Part shown: piece after piece, positions 31,555 through 44,440 of the stretch
How the letters are laid out: each line of letters begins with the position of its first letter
How positions within the stretch are numbered: the first letter of the stretch is position 1
Source: Achatina immaculata
Taxonomy: Eukaryota > Mollusca > Gastropoda > Stylommatophora > Achatinidae
Assembly (NCBI GenBank): GCA_009760885.1
Contig: CM019721.1
Coordinates: 19,872,412 to 19,936,411 of the forward strand
Reading direction: 5' to 3'
Length of the DNA: 64,000 bases
Program-made: the position numbers and the translations under genes
The notes under the pieces: generated by a model
Database searches by the model: none
Seen by the model: the letters and a program-made list of their open reading frames with translations, nothing else
What the model was told of the DNA's origin: nothing

Positions 31555-32480
31555 TGCCTTAGAGGCACATAGGGATATGGTGTTAGTGCCCATATTTTCC
31601 TTAGAGGCACATAGGGATATGGTTTAATGCCCATATTTTCCTTAGAGGCACATAGGGATATGGTGTTAGCGCCCATATTTTTCTTAGAGGCACATAAGGA
31701 TATGGTGTTAGGGCCCATATTTTCCTTAGAGGCACATAAGGATATGGTGTTAGGGCCCATATTTTCCTTAGAGGCACATAAGGATATGGTGTTAGCGCCC
31801 ATATTTTTCTTAGAGGCACATAAGGATATGGTGTTAGCGCCCATATTTTCCTTAGAGGCACATAAGGATATGGTGTTAGGGCCCATATTTTTCTTAGAGG
31901 CACATAGGGATATGGTGCTAGCGCCCATATTTTCCTTAGAGGCACATAAGGATATGGTGTTAGGGCCCATATTTTTCTTAGAGGCACATAGGGATATGGT
32001 GCTAGCGCCATATTTTCTTAGAGGCACATAAGGATATGGTGTTAGGGCCCATATTTTTCTTAGAGGCACATAGGGATATGGTGCTAGCGCCCATATTTTT
32101 CTTAGAGGCACATAAGGATATGGTGTTAGGGCCCATATTTTTCTTAGAGGCACATAAGGATATGGTGTTAGGGCCCATATTTTTCTTAGAGGCACATAGG
32201 GATATGGTGCTAGCGCATATATTTTTCTTAGAGGCACATAAGGATATGGTGTTAGGGCCCATATTTTTCTTAGAGGCACATAAGGATATGGTGTTAGGGC
32301 CCATATTTTTCTTAGAGGCACATAGGGATATGGTGCTAGCGCCCATATTTTTCTTAGAGGCACATAAGGATATGGTGTTAGGGCCCATATTTTTCTTAGA
32401 GGCACATAAGGATATGGTGTTAGGGCCCATATTTTTCTTAGAGGCACATAAGGATATGGTGCTAGCGCCCATATTTTCCT
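31555..32480. repeat. 42-bp minisatellite derived from a SINE 3' tail
   Basis: About 22 units contain AGAGGCACATAAGGATATGG and GTTAGGGCCCATATTTTTCT. The array runs without a break into the SINE at 32,480-32,668. The last unit continues as CATATTTTCCTTGACCTGTC, which is the SINE tail itself. Open frames of up to 324 residues are period artefacts. Confidence 0.92.
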
Positions 32481-32668
32481 TGACCTGTCAGCGCACTAGA
32501 GGGTGATATGGTCAGTATCACGCCTGGCCGTCCAGAAAAAGTTGGGTACCAATTTATACAGCCGGGTGACTGGGGAAGGGGTGCCTCCGGCCGGATTCGA
32601 ACCCCACCCTCCTCCGACCTTCGCCATGAGAGACCAGTGCACTAACCACTTCGCCACTCAGAAACAGT
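32480..32668 (-). mobile_element. tRNA-derived SINE, copy 2 (in the GATA intron)
   Basis: The minus strand starts with a tRNA-like head with A box TGGCGAAGTGGTTAGTGC (about 32,643-32,660) and a perfect B box GGTTCGAATCC (about 32,594-32,604). It is followed by a body with CCCCAGTCACCCGGCTGTAT and CCCTCTAGTGCGCTGACAGG. This is the best preserved of the three copies and links the 50-, 45- and 42-bp arrays to a single source. Confidence 0.9.
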
Positions 32669-33723
32669 TGATGAAATTTTCTGACTTTAGAAAATCTTGA
32701 ATTTCTTGTTCATTTCTGGTACAGAAACCCATTCTTACTGGGATTTTGTTTCTGTAACAAATATACCGTGGCTCTACTAGCGCGTCTCTGATGTCTTAGT
32801 ACATCGTTATAAGTACATCGCTGACTTATTAGTACATCATTGTAAATACATCGCTAATGCCTTAGCACATCATCATAAGTACATCACTGATGTGTAAGTA
32901 CATTATTATAAGTACATCACTGATGTCTTAGAACATCGTTATAAATACATCACTGATGTATTAGCATATCATTGTGAGTATATCGCTGATGTCTTAGTAC
33001 ATCATTTTAAGTACGTCACTGATGTGTTAGTACAATATTCTTCTGTATATCCACATTTCATTTTTTAACAGAGAAAGAAGGAAGAGAGAGAGAGATAGAG
33101 ATAAAGAGAAGAGAGAGATAGAGAAAGAGAGGAGAGAGATAGAGAGAAGAGAGAGATAGAGAAAGAGAAACAGCAAAAACCTAAAACATGGCAGGCATGA
33201 ATACACCAACAAAAAAAAGTCCCTACAAAGTTGTGACACGGCACACATTTATCCTTCCACGTACTAAACCTTTACCAAACAAAAAATTTGAACTTTTTTT
33301 TTTTTACCTTGACCTAAAGATGGTAAAGGCATTTCAAAAGTGCCAGCTGGCGCAGAAAACAATGCGAGAAAATAAATAAACCAAACGTTAAGTCGGGTTT
33401 TGGAGCTCTGTGCCCGCAGTTCTTATCTCGGGCAGTCATCGCTGCAATCAGCACCGCACTCTCTCTACCGCCACATGCCATAAATCTAGAATACCGATTA
33501 AAAAGTAATAATAAAATTTGGCTTCGAAATTGATAAAAATCTGACATGCGGATTTCATTCCTGGCGCGAGAGGGAGTTTGAGGAAGGGGATTGGAGGGGG
33601 AGGGAGGAGGGGAGCAGACAAACAAAAACTGTTCTCGGTTTTCTCTTTTACCGGATTTGTTCCTCGTTTTAGAAGTTTTGTTTCGTTTCTTGTGGACGTT
33701 CAAGATTTTCTTGTATATACCTC

Positions 33724-33786
<63 letters not shown>
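33724..33786. repeat. (TATC)n microsatellite
   Basis: About 16 TATC units, which read (GATA)n on the coding strand of the surrounding GATA gene. Confidence 0.96.
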
Positions 33787-33857
33787 GCCAGTCTGACAGT
33801 CTATCTGCCTGTCTACTGCCTGTCTGTCTGACAATCTATCGCCTTTCTGCCTGTCTA

Positions 33858-34530
33858 TCATCAACATATGATGGAGAACTCTCTCTCTCTCTCCCACACT
33901 CTTCACTAATATCAGTAATCCTTTTAATCACATAAACATATGATGGAGAACTCTCTCTCTCTCTCCCACACTCTTCACTAATATCAGTAATCCTTTTAAT
34001 CACATAAACATATGATGGAGAACTCTCTCTCTCTCTCTCCCACACTCTTCACTAATATCAGTAATCCTTTTAATCACATAAACATATGATGGAGAACTCT
34101 CTCTCTCTCTCTCCCACACTCTTCACTAATATCAGTAATCCTTTTAATCACATAAACATATGATGGAGAACTCTCTCTCTCTCTCCCACACTCTTCACTA
34201 ATATCAGTAATCCTTTTAATCACATAAACATATGATGGAGAACTCTCTCTCTCTCTCCCACTCTTCACTAATATCAGTAATCCTTTTAATCACATAAACA
34301 TATGATGGACAACTCTCTCTCTCCCACACTCTCCACTAATATCATTAATCCTTTTAATCACATAAACATATGATGGACAACTCTCTCTCTCCCACACTCT
34401 CCACTAATATCATTAATCCTTTTAATCACATAAACATATGATGGACAACTCTCTCTCTCCCACACTCTCCACTAATATCATTAATCCTTTTAATCACATA
34501 AACATATGATAGACAACTCTCTCTCTTTCT
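33858..34530. repeat. About 72-bp minisatellite with an internal CT microsatellite
   Basis: About nine units contain CATAAACATATGATGGAGAA, a CTCTCT run of variable length and TATCAGTAATCCTTTTAATC. Length differences between units fall mostly in the CT run. The three right-hand units share GGACAAC and ATCATTAATC variants. Confidence 0.9.
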
Positions 34531-34559
34531 CGCCCTCTCCGCGAATATCGTTAATCAAT

Positions 34560-35059
<500 letters not shown>

Positions 35060-35148
35060 CTAAAGGAGGCAATGTCAGATTTTATATATGTTAAACATAA
35101 TAAGAGCCATAACATCTTCCATCTCTTTCTCCTCCCCCCCCCCCCCCC

Positions 35149-35191
<43 letters not shown>

Positions 35192-35941
35192 CAATGACTT
35201 TCTGTATATCCCCACGTCTTCCAATCATTTTTTATATCCTAATTTTGTTTTACTCACTTTCTATATCCTAACATTTTTCACTCATTGTCTATATCTCACC
35301 ACATTTGTTTAATTCACTTTCTATATCCCAACTTGTTTCACTCACTTTCTATATTCCACCTAACTCTTTTCACTCATTTTCTAATATCCGCTCAGCTTGT
35401 TTCACTCAATTTCTATACTCCGTTCAACTTTTTACTTTCTATATTTCACCGACCTTGTTTCACTCACTTTCTATATCTTGACATGCTTCTCACACTAACC
35501 TATCAACAAAGAATCCATGCAATATCTGAGCGATATCTGAGAAATATCTGAGCAGTAACTAAGCAATATCTAAGCAGTAACTAAGCAATATCTGAGCGAT
35601 ATCTGAGCCATATCTGAGCAGTATCTGAGCAATATCTGAGCCATATCTGAGCAGTATCTGTGCAATATCTGAGCAGTATCTAAGCAATATCTGAACCATA
35701 TCTGAGCAGTATCTGAGCCATATCTGAGCAGTATCTGAGCAGTATCTGAGCAATATCTGAGCAGTATCTGTGCAATATCTGAGCAGTATCTAAGCAATAT
35801 CTGAGCCATATCTGTGCAATATCTGAGCAGTATCTAAGCAATATCTGAGCAATATCTGTGCAATATCTGAGCCATATCTGAGCAGTATCTAAACAATATC
35901 TGAGCCATATCTGATAAAAGCAGGCAGCAACCAAGACTCAC
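35060..35941 (-). other. GATA gene intron between the two finger exons
   Basis: An 882-bp phase-0 intron at the position conserved in animal GATA genes (QRRL/SASRR). It contains poly-C and a CT microsatellite (35,136-35,188), degenerate TTTCACTCACTTTCTATATC repeats (35,195-35,485) and an 11-bp array. Confidence 0.9.
35525..35922. repeat. 11-bp minisatellite next to the N-finger donor
   Basis: About 36 units of GCAGTATCTGA type, with AGTATCT, AATATCT and CCATATCT variants mixed. It ends about 20 bp from the donor of the N-finger exon. The coding strand reads AGATAYTGCTC, which is close to a GATA motif but not WGATAR. Confidence 0.93.
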
Positions 35942-36114
35942 CAGTCGTCGCTGAGGCTTTATCAAGGGCCGGTTTAGGCCGTTCATCTTGTGGTAGAGCC
36001 CGCAGGCGTTGCACAGGTAGTGGCCCGTGCCATCCCTCCGCCACAGTGGAGTGGAGATGGAGCCGCAGTTGACGCACTCCCTCCCCTCCAGGTCAGCCCA
36101 GTACTCTTGTCCAT
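35942..36114 (-). CDS. GATA4/5/6-type factor, N-terminal zinc-finger exon
   Basis: The 173-bp exon encodes [20 protein letters not shown], then [20 protein letters not shown], then [17 protein letters not shown]. The zinc ligands form C-x2-C-x17-C-x2-C. In the family this finger stabilises binding and recruits FOG-type cofactors. The acceptor is CCTCCCTAG just before ATGG at 36,114 and the donor is GTGAGT at 35,936-35,941. The first two bases complete a codon from an upstream exon (phase 1) that I could not find. The internal ATG is not a good start, because the reading frame of the conserved finger differs from that ATG. Confidence 0.96.
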
Positions 36115-36257
36115 CTAGGGAGGTTAAAAAAAAGGGAAAGAAGTTATAATAACATGTGTTACAGTTTCATTATCGCTGACGATATTGTTGCGGGTTGCGT
36201 GTCTGTCAACAACAGAAAACTGATTTGTAATGTTGTTACGGTTTATTTAACTACAGG

Positions 36258-36550
36258 GAGTGTAAGTGGGGTTTGTAACATTGTTGGACTTTTGTCTGGC
36301 TGAAAACAGAGTTTGTAACGTTGTTGGACCTTTTTGTCTGGCTGAAATCAGAGTTTGTAACATTGTTGGACTTTTTGTCTGGCTGAAAACAGAGTTTGTA
36401 ACATTGTTGGACTTTTGTCTGCTAAAAACAGAGTTTGTAACATTGTTAGACTTTTGTCTGGCTGAAAACATAGTTTGTAACATTGTTGGACTTTTGTCTG
36501 CTAAAAACAGAGTTTGTAACATTGTTGGACTTTGTCTGCTGAAAACAGCT
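36258..36550. repeat. About 39-bp minisatellite upstream of the N-finger exon
   Basis: About seven units contain GTTTGTAACATTGTTGGACT and TTTGTCTGGCTGAAAACAGA, with 33-41 bp length variation. Confidence 0.88.
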
Positions 36551-37249
36551 CAGAGCGAGATGTGATACCATGGCAAATTAAGATTATACACAATGCGGAC
36601 CCTAATTGTAAGACATTACACTGTCAGACTCGGACACGCTTGATGGTTACACAATTAATTACAAAGATTCTCTTGCTCACTCATCCGTGACGAACTCTTC
36701 ATTCACACAACAGAGCACACGGCGTGGAGCAAGACGACGGCGGAACGAGCCCCAGTAATTCCCTGATAGAACTCTCGCGAGATTCAGAATTCTCACGAGA
36801 TTCTGCTGTTACTTCATCTTGTACGGATGAGCTAGCGCAGAGCAACCTCTATCAAAGATGCCGACAAGATGCAGGTCCTGGGGACTGGGGGATTGGATGT
36901 ACATAGAGTAAGCTGTCTCGCTTGCCTGACTCCCTGGACAGGCAACTACTGCCTTCGAGACAGCCGAAGCTTGGGTCAGTAACAAAAATGAGGACAAATG
37001 TGGAATATTTATCTGGAATATCAAAGCGGTGTTTTGTGTCGGAATTTTTAGGTTGATTGTGATGTTCGATGACAACCTACAGGTTCTCTGGGTTGAGCAT
37101 CTCTTCAGATTCTCACACATCTTTTCTTTTTTTTCCCACTCCCCCTCCCCACCCTGTACTTTACGCCCTCCTTCCCCTACCCCCCCCCCCACACACACAC
37201 ACAAAACTTTAAGGTCTCCTAGCAACTACATGTAAATGTCATGATGATC
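36551..37249. other. Unique-looking DNA upstream of the N-finger exon
   Basis: No protein match on either strand. A C-rich stretch with a short CA repeat lies at 37,165-37,203. The missing 5' exons of the GATA gene were looked for here without success. Confidence 0.4.
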
Positions 37250-37447
37250 TAGAGAAGACCGTCTTGGAAGGGTACATAATAGGAAAAAGAAAGAGAAGAA
37301 GACCAAGGCGAAGATAGTTGCACGACATCGTTGATGATCTGCAAATGGACGCATTAGCAGCAGGGCATCTTGCTCACAACCAAGAGGCCTACAGGAGTGC
37401 TGTTAGGGAGGCAAAATTCCATAAGAGACATGCAAATTACTGACAGA
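37250..37447 (+). pseudogene. Non-LTR family B 3' fragment
   Basis: The plus strand reads EKTVLEGYIIGKRKRRRPRR, then a stop, HDIVDDLQMDALAAGHLAHN and QEAYRSAVREAKFHKRHANY, ending at about 37,442. It matches the C-terminal end of the element at 9,627-13,237. Confidence 0.85.
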
Positions 37448-37469
37448 GCAACTACATTAAGTTGACTGT

Positions 37470-37660
37470 TGACCGGCTACTGTCATCATCATCATCCTGT
37501 GACCTATCTCATGTGAGGTTGTCTGCAGTGACCCATCAGCTTGCTCACTTCTTCGGCTTTCACGGTGCACTATGGCGTAAATAACAGATAACTGACATGC
37601 CTGTGTTGGGGATTCTTGTCTTCGTAAATGTGAAGAATTTGTCGCAAGATGCACGCTCCC
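37470..37660 (-). mobile_element. Possible SINE or non-LTR 3' end
   Basis: On the minus strand this segment ends in GATAGGTCACAGGATGATGA, which is a GAT microsatellite 3' tail like those of families A and E. No coding similarity is seen. Confidence 0.4.
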
Positions 37661-38305
37661 GGTATATATAAAGCAAATGAATGTCAGTGTTTAAAGTTGA
37701 CATATGTCATTTGCGTAAAAATCGTAATCATATACATATATAAGAGAGTCCCATACCATTCAATATGGCTGCACGTTAGACAAAATATTAGCACATATAA
37801 GTAAAGACAAAAGCCCTTCGTTTGCTTTTCAGCATACACCTTCCAACATTGTTTATTGCTCTACAACATTGTTTCTTACTCCTCTATACTTTACATCAGC
37901 ACACAATCTCTAACACAGAAGAGAAGAAGAGGAAAAAAGTAGCCTCATTTTCTACATATTGAAAACAGAAACGAGAAGGAAGATCAGTCTCGTGAGACAA
38001 ACTACAACATTCCAGGCATCTGACAAGCATAGAAAGATGTCTAATGTCCAATTTCGCGGACAACTTACTGAGCATGCCACATCCAAGGAAAAGACAAGAA
38101 TGAACGATTATAGTAACTGAACTAAACAGAATGTTAGGTGGTGAACTAAACAAAATGTACGTGAACTAAACAGAATTTAGCAAGGACCGTTAGCCGTGCA
38201 GAGACTGAAAACAGTGAGTAAAGATGAAGAAATGATGCAGATTCGCTTACAGTAAATACCGCGCAGAGTCAGAAAAACAAACGAAGAAGTCCTCAAAGAA
38301 GTTTC

Positions 38306-38342
<37 letters not shown>

Positions 38343-38480
38343 ACTAGTTAAAATGATAAGAAAGTTTCTTGGATATCTCATGAGAAGACAGAAGGTGGAA
38401 CAAAACTTTGAACATTTAAAGGAAAAAGAAGGAGACGAAGGTCAAGAGAAAAAATATCTTAGCAGACTGACCACGAGGCG
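37661..38480. other. AT-rich spacer
   Basis: No gene recognised. A CAA microsatellite lies at 38,309-38,342. Confidence 0.4.
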
Positions 38481-38481
38481 T

Positions 38482-39745
38482 GAAAAAATAGAATTAACTG
38501 AAGTGATAGAAAGCACAAGGGACAGCATAAAATAATAAAAATAGAATTAACTGAAGTGATAGAAAGCACAAGGGACAGCATAAAATAATAAAAATAGAAT
38601 TAACTGAATTGATAGAAAGCACAAGGGACAGCATAAAATAATAAAAATAGAATTAACTGAAGTGATAGAAAGCACAAGGGACAGCATAAAATAATAAAAA
38701 TAGAATTAACTGAAGTGATAGAAAGCACAAGGGACAGCATAAAATAATAAAAATAGAATTAACTGAAGTGATAGAAAGCACAAGGGACAGCAAAATAATA
38801 AAAATAGAATTAACTGAAGTGATAGAAAGCACAAGGGACAGCATAAAATAATAAAAATAGAATTAACTGAAGTGATAGAAGGCACAAGGGACAGCATAAA
38901 ATAATAAAAATAGAATTAACTGAAGTGATAGAAAGCACAAGGGTAACCATAAAATAATAAAAATAGAATTAACTGAAGTGATAGAAGGCACAAGGGACAG
39001 CATAAAATAATAAAAATAGAATTAACTGAAGTGATAGAAAGCACAAGGGACACCATAAAATAATAAAAATAGAATTAACTGAAGTGATAGAAAGCACAAG
39101 GGACAGCATAAAATAATAAAAATAGATTAACTGAAGTGATAGAAGGCACAAGGACAGCATAAAATAATAAAAATAGAATTAACTGAAGTGATAGAAAGCA
39201 CAAGGGACACCATAAAATAATAAAAATAGAATTAACTGAAGTGATAGAAAGCACAAGGGACACCATAAAATAATAAAAATAGAATTAACTGAAGTGATAG
39301 AAAGCACAAGGGACAGCATAAAATAATAAAAATAGAATTAACTGAAGTGATAGAAGGCACAAGGGACAGCATAAAATAATAAAAATAGAATTAACTGAAG
39401 TGATAGAAAGCACAAGGGACACCATAAAATAATAAAAATAGAATTAACTGAAGTGATAGAAAGCACAAGGGACAACATAAAATGTTAAAAATAGAATTAA
39501 TTAAAGTGATAGAAAGAAGAAGGGCTAGCATAAAATGGTAAAAATAGAAATAACTGAAGTGATAGAAGGAACAAGGGACAGCATAAAATGGTAAAAATAG
39601 AATTAACTGAAATGATAGAAAGCACAAGGGACAGCAAAAATAGAATTAACTGAAGTGATAGAAAGCACAATGGACAGCATAAAATAGTAAAAAATAAAAG
39701 TATATGAAGTGATAGAAAGCACAAGGGACAGCATAAAATAGAGAC
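38482..39745. repeat. 53-bp minisatellite with a TGATAG site in each unit
   Basis: About 24 units contain AGAATTAACTGAAGTGATAG, AAAGCACAAGGGACAGCATA and AAATAATAAAAAT. The right end is more degenerate. Every unit keeps TGATAG, which fits WGATAR. Confidence 0.92.
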
Positions 39746-40790
39746 GAATGATCACCAACGCTGTCCAGTAAACCACTCCTCAATGAAGGAAAAGAATCGG
39801 TGCTTCTATTCTGTTTTTAAATTATGATCGGGTCTCTTGGTGCATCCTTCATGCCGGAACTTGGAGAAAGTTTAGGGTAAACATATATATATATATATAT
39901 GCTACCTCCCAGCTAGAAGTCATATTTCTGATATTTTTTACAGATCTCACATCTCATATATCATAGCTTCCGTGGGATGCCTAACTTACGCAAGGATTCA
40001 CTCTTCATTGGTAACAGTATATCAACGCATCTATGCCCTTGGATCGCTTGTCTGGGGTAAATACACTCCACTGAGCCTCCCTCTTCTTTGTAGATCCTTC
40101 TGTCGAGCATTTGTGAATGTGATGGAAACCAAGTCTTTTGGGACTGGCTTGCTGGAGAAAGTGTAAGACAGAGAAGTCTGAAGGGAGACTGGTGTAAGAG
40201 ATGATTACATAAAGGAACAGGCATGCACGCCACGTCTGGGCAAACAGGATCTGACAGCGGGCATAAAACATCTGTTAGCGACATTAACTTCCAGGAAAAA
40301 GAGTTAATATCTGGGGAGTACAGGGGTTAAGATAAGCTAAATCTGTGAGAATGGAGGGTTAATTCAAGGCAGATAAGATATAGATAAGAACTGAAACCCA
40401 TATAGTAAAATTATTTTGAAATGGTTAATTTTTCAGATTTTGTGGGAAAAGATAGTGTTAAATAATAGAAAATAACTAGCAAAGTTAACAGTCAAATGTA
40501 TGAAGAGGAATTGTAAAATCATGTTCAGCTTTGGATTGTTGTTAATGTTATTTTTGGGAAGTTGATAGAGGGACTTCAAGACTGGGCTGCAGTCGAGTTT
40601 GTTGTATATACTTGTACCCGTCTGATCTAAGTTTGTTGTATATACTTGTACCTGTCTGATCTAGGTTTATTGTTTATACTTTCACCTGTCAGCTCCAAGT
40701 TGTAGCAGGCGATGTGAGGTTATGATTGTATAGTAATGTTACATCAAATAATAAAAAGGTATTTTTTTAATTTTTTTTTCTTTGGTGGTG
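39746..40790. other. Intergenic DNA with unrecognised segment
   Basis: An AT microsatellite lies at 39,881-39,900. A GC-richer segment at 39,960-40,290 has short open frames on both strands that I do not recognise. A 34-bp repeat (TTTGTTGTATATACTTGTAC) occurs about three times at 40,595-40,690. Confidence 0.4.
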
Positions 40791-40792
40791 CT

Positions 40793-40985
40793 GTACGCGG
40801 CAAGTTTCTGACCAAGTTCTACCAACTGTCCTCTAGTGTGAAAGTATGTGGCAAGTTTCTGACCAAGTTCTACCAACTGTCCTCTAGTATGAAAGTATGC
40901 GGCAAGTTTCTGACCAAGTTCTACCAACTGTCCTCTAGTGTGAAAGTATGCGGCAAGTTTCTGACCAATTCATACCAACCATCTT
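40793..40985. repeat. 51-bp minisatellite
   Basis: About four units contain GGCAAGTTTCTGACCAAGTT and CTACCAACTGTCCTCTAGTG. Confidence 0.88.
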
Positions 40986-41440
40986 CATCTAAATGGCTAA
41001 AATGTAGAAAGGCAACGATCAGATTACTGATAAAATCCGATATAAAGCTAGCCAGGGTGTTGATCAGATGCACCCTGGCGATGATCGTCATTTTTTATCA
41101 AACTAATGTTTGTTCCTGAAACATCGACTACCCGGGGTGAAACAATATCTACCTGCCCCTGGTAGAGCGGACTTGACAGAATCTACGCTTTTTTTTTTTT
41201 ACAAAATGAAAGAATATATGCGCAGAGGACAGGTAATGAACTTGCACTTTGCCCGTGAAAGAGCTTCAGAAAAATTGGTTCATTTCAAACAAACGTCAAG
41301 GTGGTGGAGCTACAGTGTCAGAAAACAGAACTCGGGGAAGAATTGAAGTTCAGACAAGTGAGATACGGTGAAATATATTTCCATGTCTGTACACGACATT
41401 CAGACCCAGCTAGATCCTTGACTATTTATATATTTTATAG
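40986..41440. other. Spacer
   Basis: No gene recognised. Confidence 0.4.
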
Positions 41441-41443
41441 TCC

Positions 41444-42125
41444 AAGCTTCAAACAATGACAGGGATATGTCAGTGTTGCGGGCTTCAAACAATGACAGGG
41501 ATATGTCAGTGTTGCAGGCTTCAAACAATGACAGGGATATGTCAGTGTTGCGGGCTTCAAACAATGACAGGGATATGTCAGTGTTACAGGGTTCAAACAA
41601 TGACAGGGATATGTCAGTGTTGCGGGCTTCAAACAATGACAGGGATATGTCAGTGTTGCGGGCTTCAAACAATGACAGTGATATGTCAGTGTTTCAGGGT
41701 TCAATCAATGACAGGGATATGTCAGTGTTGCAGGGTTCAAACAATGACAGGGATATGTCAGTGTTGCAGGCTTCAAACAATGACAGGGATATGTCAGTGT
41801 TGCGGGCTTCAAACAATGACAGGGATATGTCAGCGTTGCAGGCTTCAAACAATGACAGGGATATGTCAGCGTTGCAGGCTTCAAACAATGACAGGGATAT
41901 GTCAGCGTTGCAGGCTTCAAACAATGACAGGGATATGTCAGTGTTGCAGGCTTCAAACAATGACAAGGATATGTCAGTGTTGCAGGGTTCAATCAATGAC
42001 AGAGATATGTCAGTGTTGCAGGCTTCAAACAATGACAGGGATATGTCAGTGTTGCAGGGTTCAATCAATGACAGGGATATGTCAGTGTTACAGGCTTAAA
42101 ACAGTGACAGGGATATGTCAGTGTT
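41444..42125. repeat. 36-bp minisatellite
   Basis: About 19 units contain TCAAACAATGACAGGGATAT and GTCAGTGTTGCAGGCT. The 230-residue cysteine-rich open frame on the plus strand and the frames on the minus strand are period artefacts. Confidence 0.93.
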
Positions 42126-42410
42126 TAAAAAACTTCATTTCCGCATGACACATACAAACTTGAAGCTTAAAGGAAACTTGTTGGGAACAAAATGTCTGGA
42201 TCCTAAACTTGTCTAGTCCAGAGCATTACAGACTACACATCACATAACAGTGTTTGGTAAAGTTTGTGATAAGCAAATTGATATCAACATCATATAGGCA
42301 TATGCCCTAACAACAGAAAACTTTAAGGTTAAAAAAAAGAAAAGATAATAGGTTTATAAGAAATATGTGCAACGAAACAGTGAAAATTAACAGGAATAAA
42401 TGGCTTAATG
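42126..42410. other. Spacer
   Basis: No gene recognised. Confidence 0.4.
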
Positions 42411-42411
42411 T

Positions 42412-42825
42412 GGAGATGTCAGTGTACATGTAATGGGAGATATCAGTACATGTAATGGGAGATATCAGTGTACATGTCGTGGGAGATATCAGTACATGTA
42501 ATGTGAGATATCAGTGTATATGTAGTGGGAGATATCAGTACATGTAATGTGAGATATCAGTGTATATGTAGTGGGATATATCAGTGTACATGTAATAGGA
42601 GATATCAGTGTACATGTAATAGGAGATATCAGTGTACATGTAGTGGGAGATATCAGTGTACATGTAGTGGGAAATATCAGTGTACATGTAATAGGAGATA
42701 TCAGTGTACATGTAATAGGAGGTATCAGTGTACATGTAATGGGAGATATCAGTGTACATGTAGAGGGAGATATCAGTGTACATGTAGTAGGAGATATCAG
42801 TGTACATGTAGTGGGAGACTTTAGA
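42412..42825. repeat. 24-bp minisatellite
   Basis: About 17 units of GATATCAGTGTACATGTAGT type. The cysteine-rich open frame is a period artefact. Confidence 0.92.
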
Positions 42826-42918
42826 GGTCCTTGTTTCAGAGTAGAAGAACTGACGGAATGGTATAAAAGCTAAGAACTTCAGAAGATTCCGGGACAGCTG
42901 TACACAGATCAGCAGGAC

Positions 42919-42951
42919 AATGAATGAATGAATGAATGAATGAATGAATGA
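42919..42951. repeat. (GAAT)n microsatellite
   Basis: About eight units. It may be the 3' tail of a degraded non-LTR fragment to its left, but no coding match is clear. Confidence 0.9.
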
Positions 42952-43064
42952 AGTCAGAAATAATTTTAACTTTCAATTTAAAAAAAAGAGACACTTTTTT
43001 CTGCTGTGTTCCGAAAGTCTACTAAATCTTCGCATCAACAAATTACACAGACATATTGTTGTCT

Positions 43065-43720
43065 GCTTCTGTTTTTAGAATTCTCACATTTATGTAACGT
43101 GCACTTCTGTTTTTAGAATTCTCACATTTATGTAACGTGCACTTCTGTTTTTAGAATTCTCACATTTATGTAACATGCACTTCTGTTTTTAGAATTCTCA
43201 CATTTATGTAACATGCACTTCTGTTTTTAGAATTCTCACATTTCTGTAACGTTCACATCTGTTTTTAGAATTCTCACATTTCTGTTATGTGCACTTCTGT
43301 TTTTTAGAATTTTAGAATTCTCACATTTCTGTAACGTGCTCTTCTGTTTTTTAGAATTCGTGCACTTCTGTTTTTAGAATTCTCACACTTCTGTTGTGTA
43401 CACTTCTGTTTTTAGAATTCTCACACTTCTGTTGTGTACACTTCTGTTTTTAGAATTCTCACACTTCTGTTGTGTACACTTCTGTTTTTAGAATTCTCAC
43501 ACTTCTGTTGTGTACACTTCTGTTTTTAGAATTCTCACACTTCTGTTGTGTACACTTCTGTTTTTAGAATTCTCACACTTCTGTTGTGTACACTTCTGTT
43601 TTTAGAATTCACACATTTGTTATGTGCACTTCTACTTCTGTTTTTAGACTTTTCACATTTCTGTTAGGTACACTTCTGTTTTTAGAATTCTCATATTTCT
43701 GTTACGTGCACTTTCTAGTT
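43065..43720. repeat. 38-bp minisatellite
   Basis: About 17 units contain CACTTCTGTTTTTAGAATTC and TCACACTTCTGTTGTGTA. Confidence 0.92.
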
Positions 43721-43984
43721 TTGTTTCGAATGTCCACGTTTTTACTGGTATTATGTAATACTGGATTATGGCTGTCCATTATTTGCCTATACTGTACAAT
43801 GTTGTTTCTTACCTTCCAGCTCGATGTTGATGTAGTGGGGATCATGGAAGGCTGAAGATCAGTTTTCTTTGTTACAAAGAAAGAAAGTTGAGTTATGTAA
43901 CTTTTATCTTCAAGCCACTTTCTGCAGTTGGGCGTAAGGTTTGTGCTCGTTTGTTTGTTTGTATGTTCAGGGCTGTGCTCGCGT

Positions 43985-44440
43985 GTTTGTTTGTATGTTC
44001 CCCGAGCTACTTTAATACAAGCCTTGACATTAGCGTTTATGGCCACTAACTTGTTCTATATCCTAGTCTTGACATTAGCGTTTGTGGCCATTAACTTGTT
44101 TTTTTTCACCCTAGCCTTGACATTAGCGTTAGTGGCCACTAACTTGTTCTATACCCTAGCCTTGACATTAGCGTTTGTGGCCACTAACTTGTTTTTTTTT
44201 ACCCTAGCCTTGACATTAGCGTTTGTGGCCACTAACTTGTTTTTTTCATCCTCGCCTTGTCATTAGCGTTTGTGGTCACTAGCTTGTTCTGTACCCTTAG
44301 CTTTGGCACTAGTGTTTGTGGCCACTAACTTGTTCTTTACCTTCTGTACCATAGCTTTGGCTTTAGCGTTTGTGGCCGCTAACATGTTTTATACCCTAGC
44401 CTTGACATTAACGTTTGTGGCCACTAACTTGCACTGCACT
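43985..44440. repeat. About 46-bp minisatellite
   Basis: About ten units contain CTTGACATTAGCGTTTGTGG and CCACTAACTTGTTCTATACC, with a T-run variant. Confidence 0.88.

Noticed and set aside
36016..36077. Start codon of the GATA factor inside the N-finger exon region
   Set aside because: The ATG-led frame on the minus strand is out of frame with the conserved zinc finger, which requires the frame joined in phase 1 from an upstream exon.
41456..42148. Cysteine-rich secreted-type repeat protein
   Set aside because: Pure translation of a 36-bp satellite. Other frames and the other strand are equally open. The same applies to the 24-bp array at 42,412-42,825.
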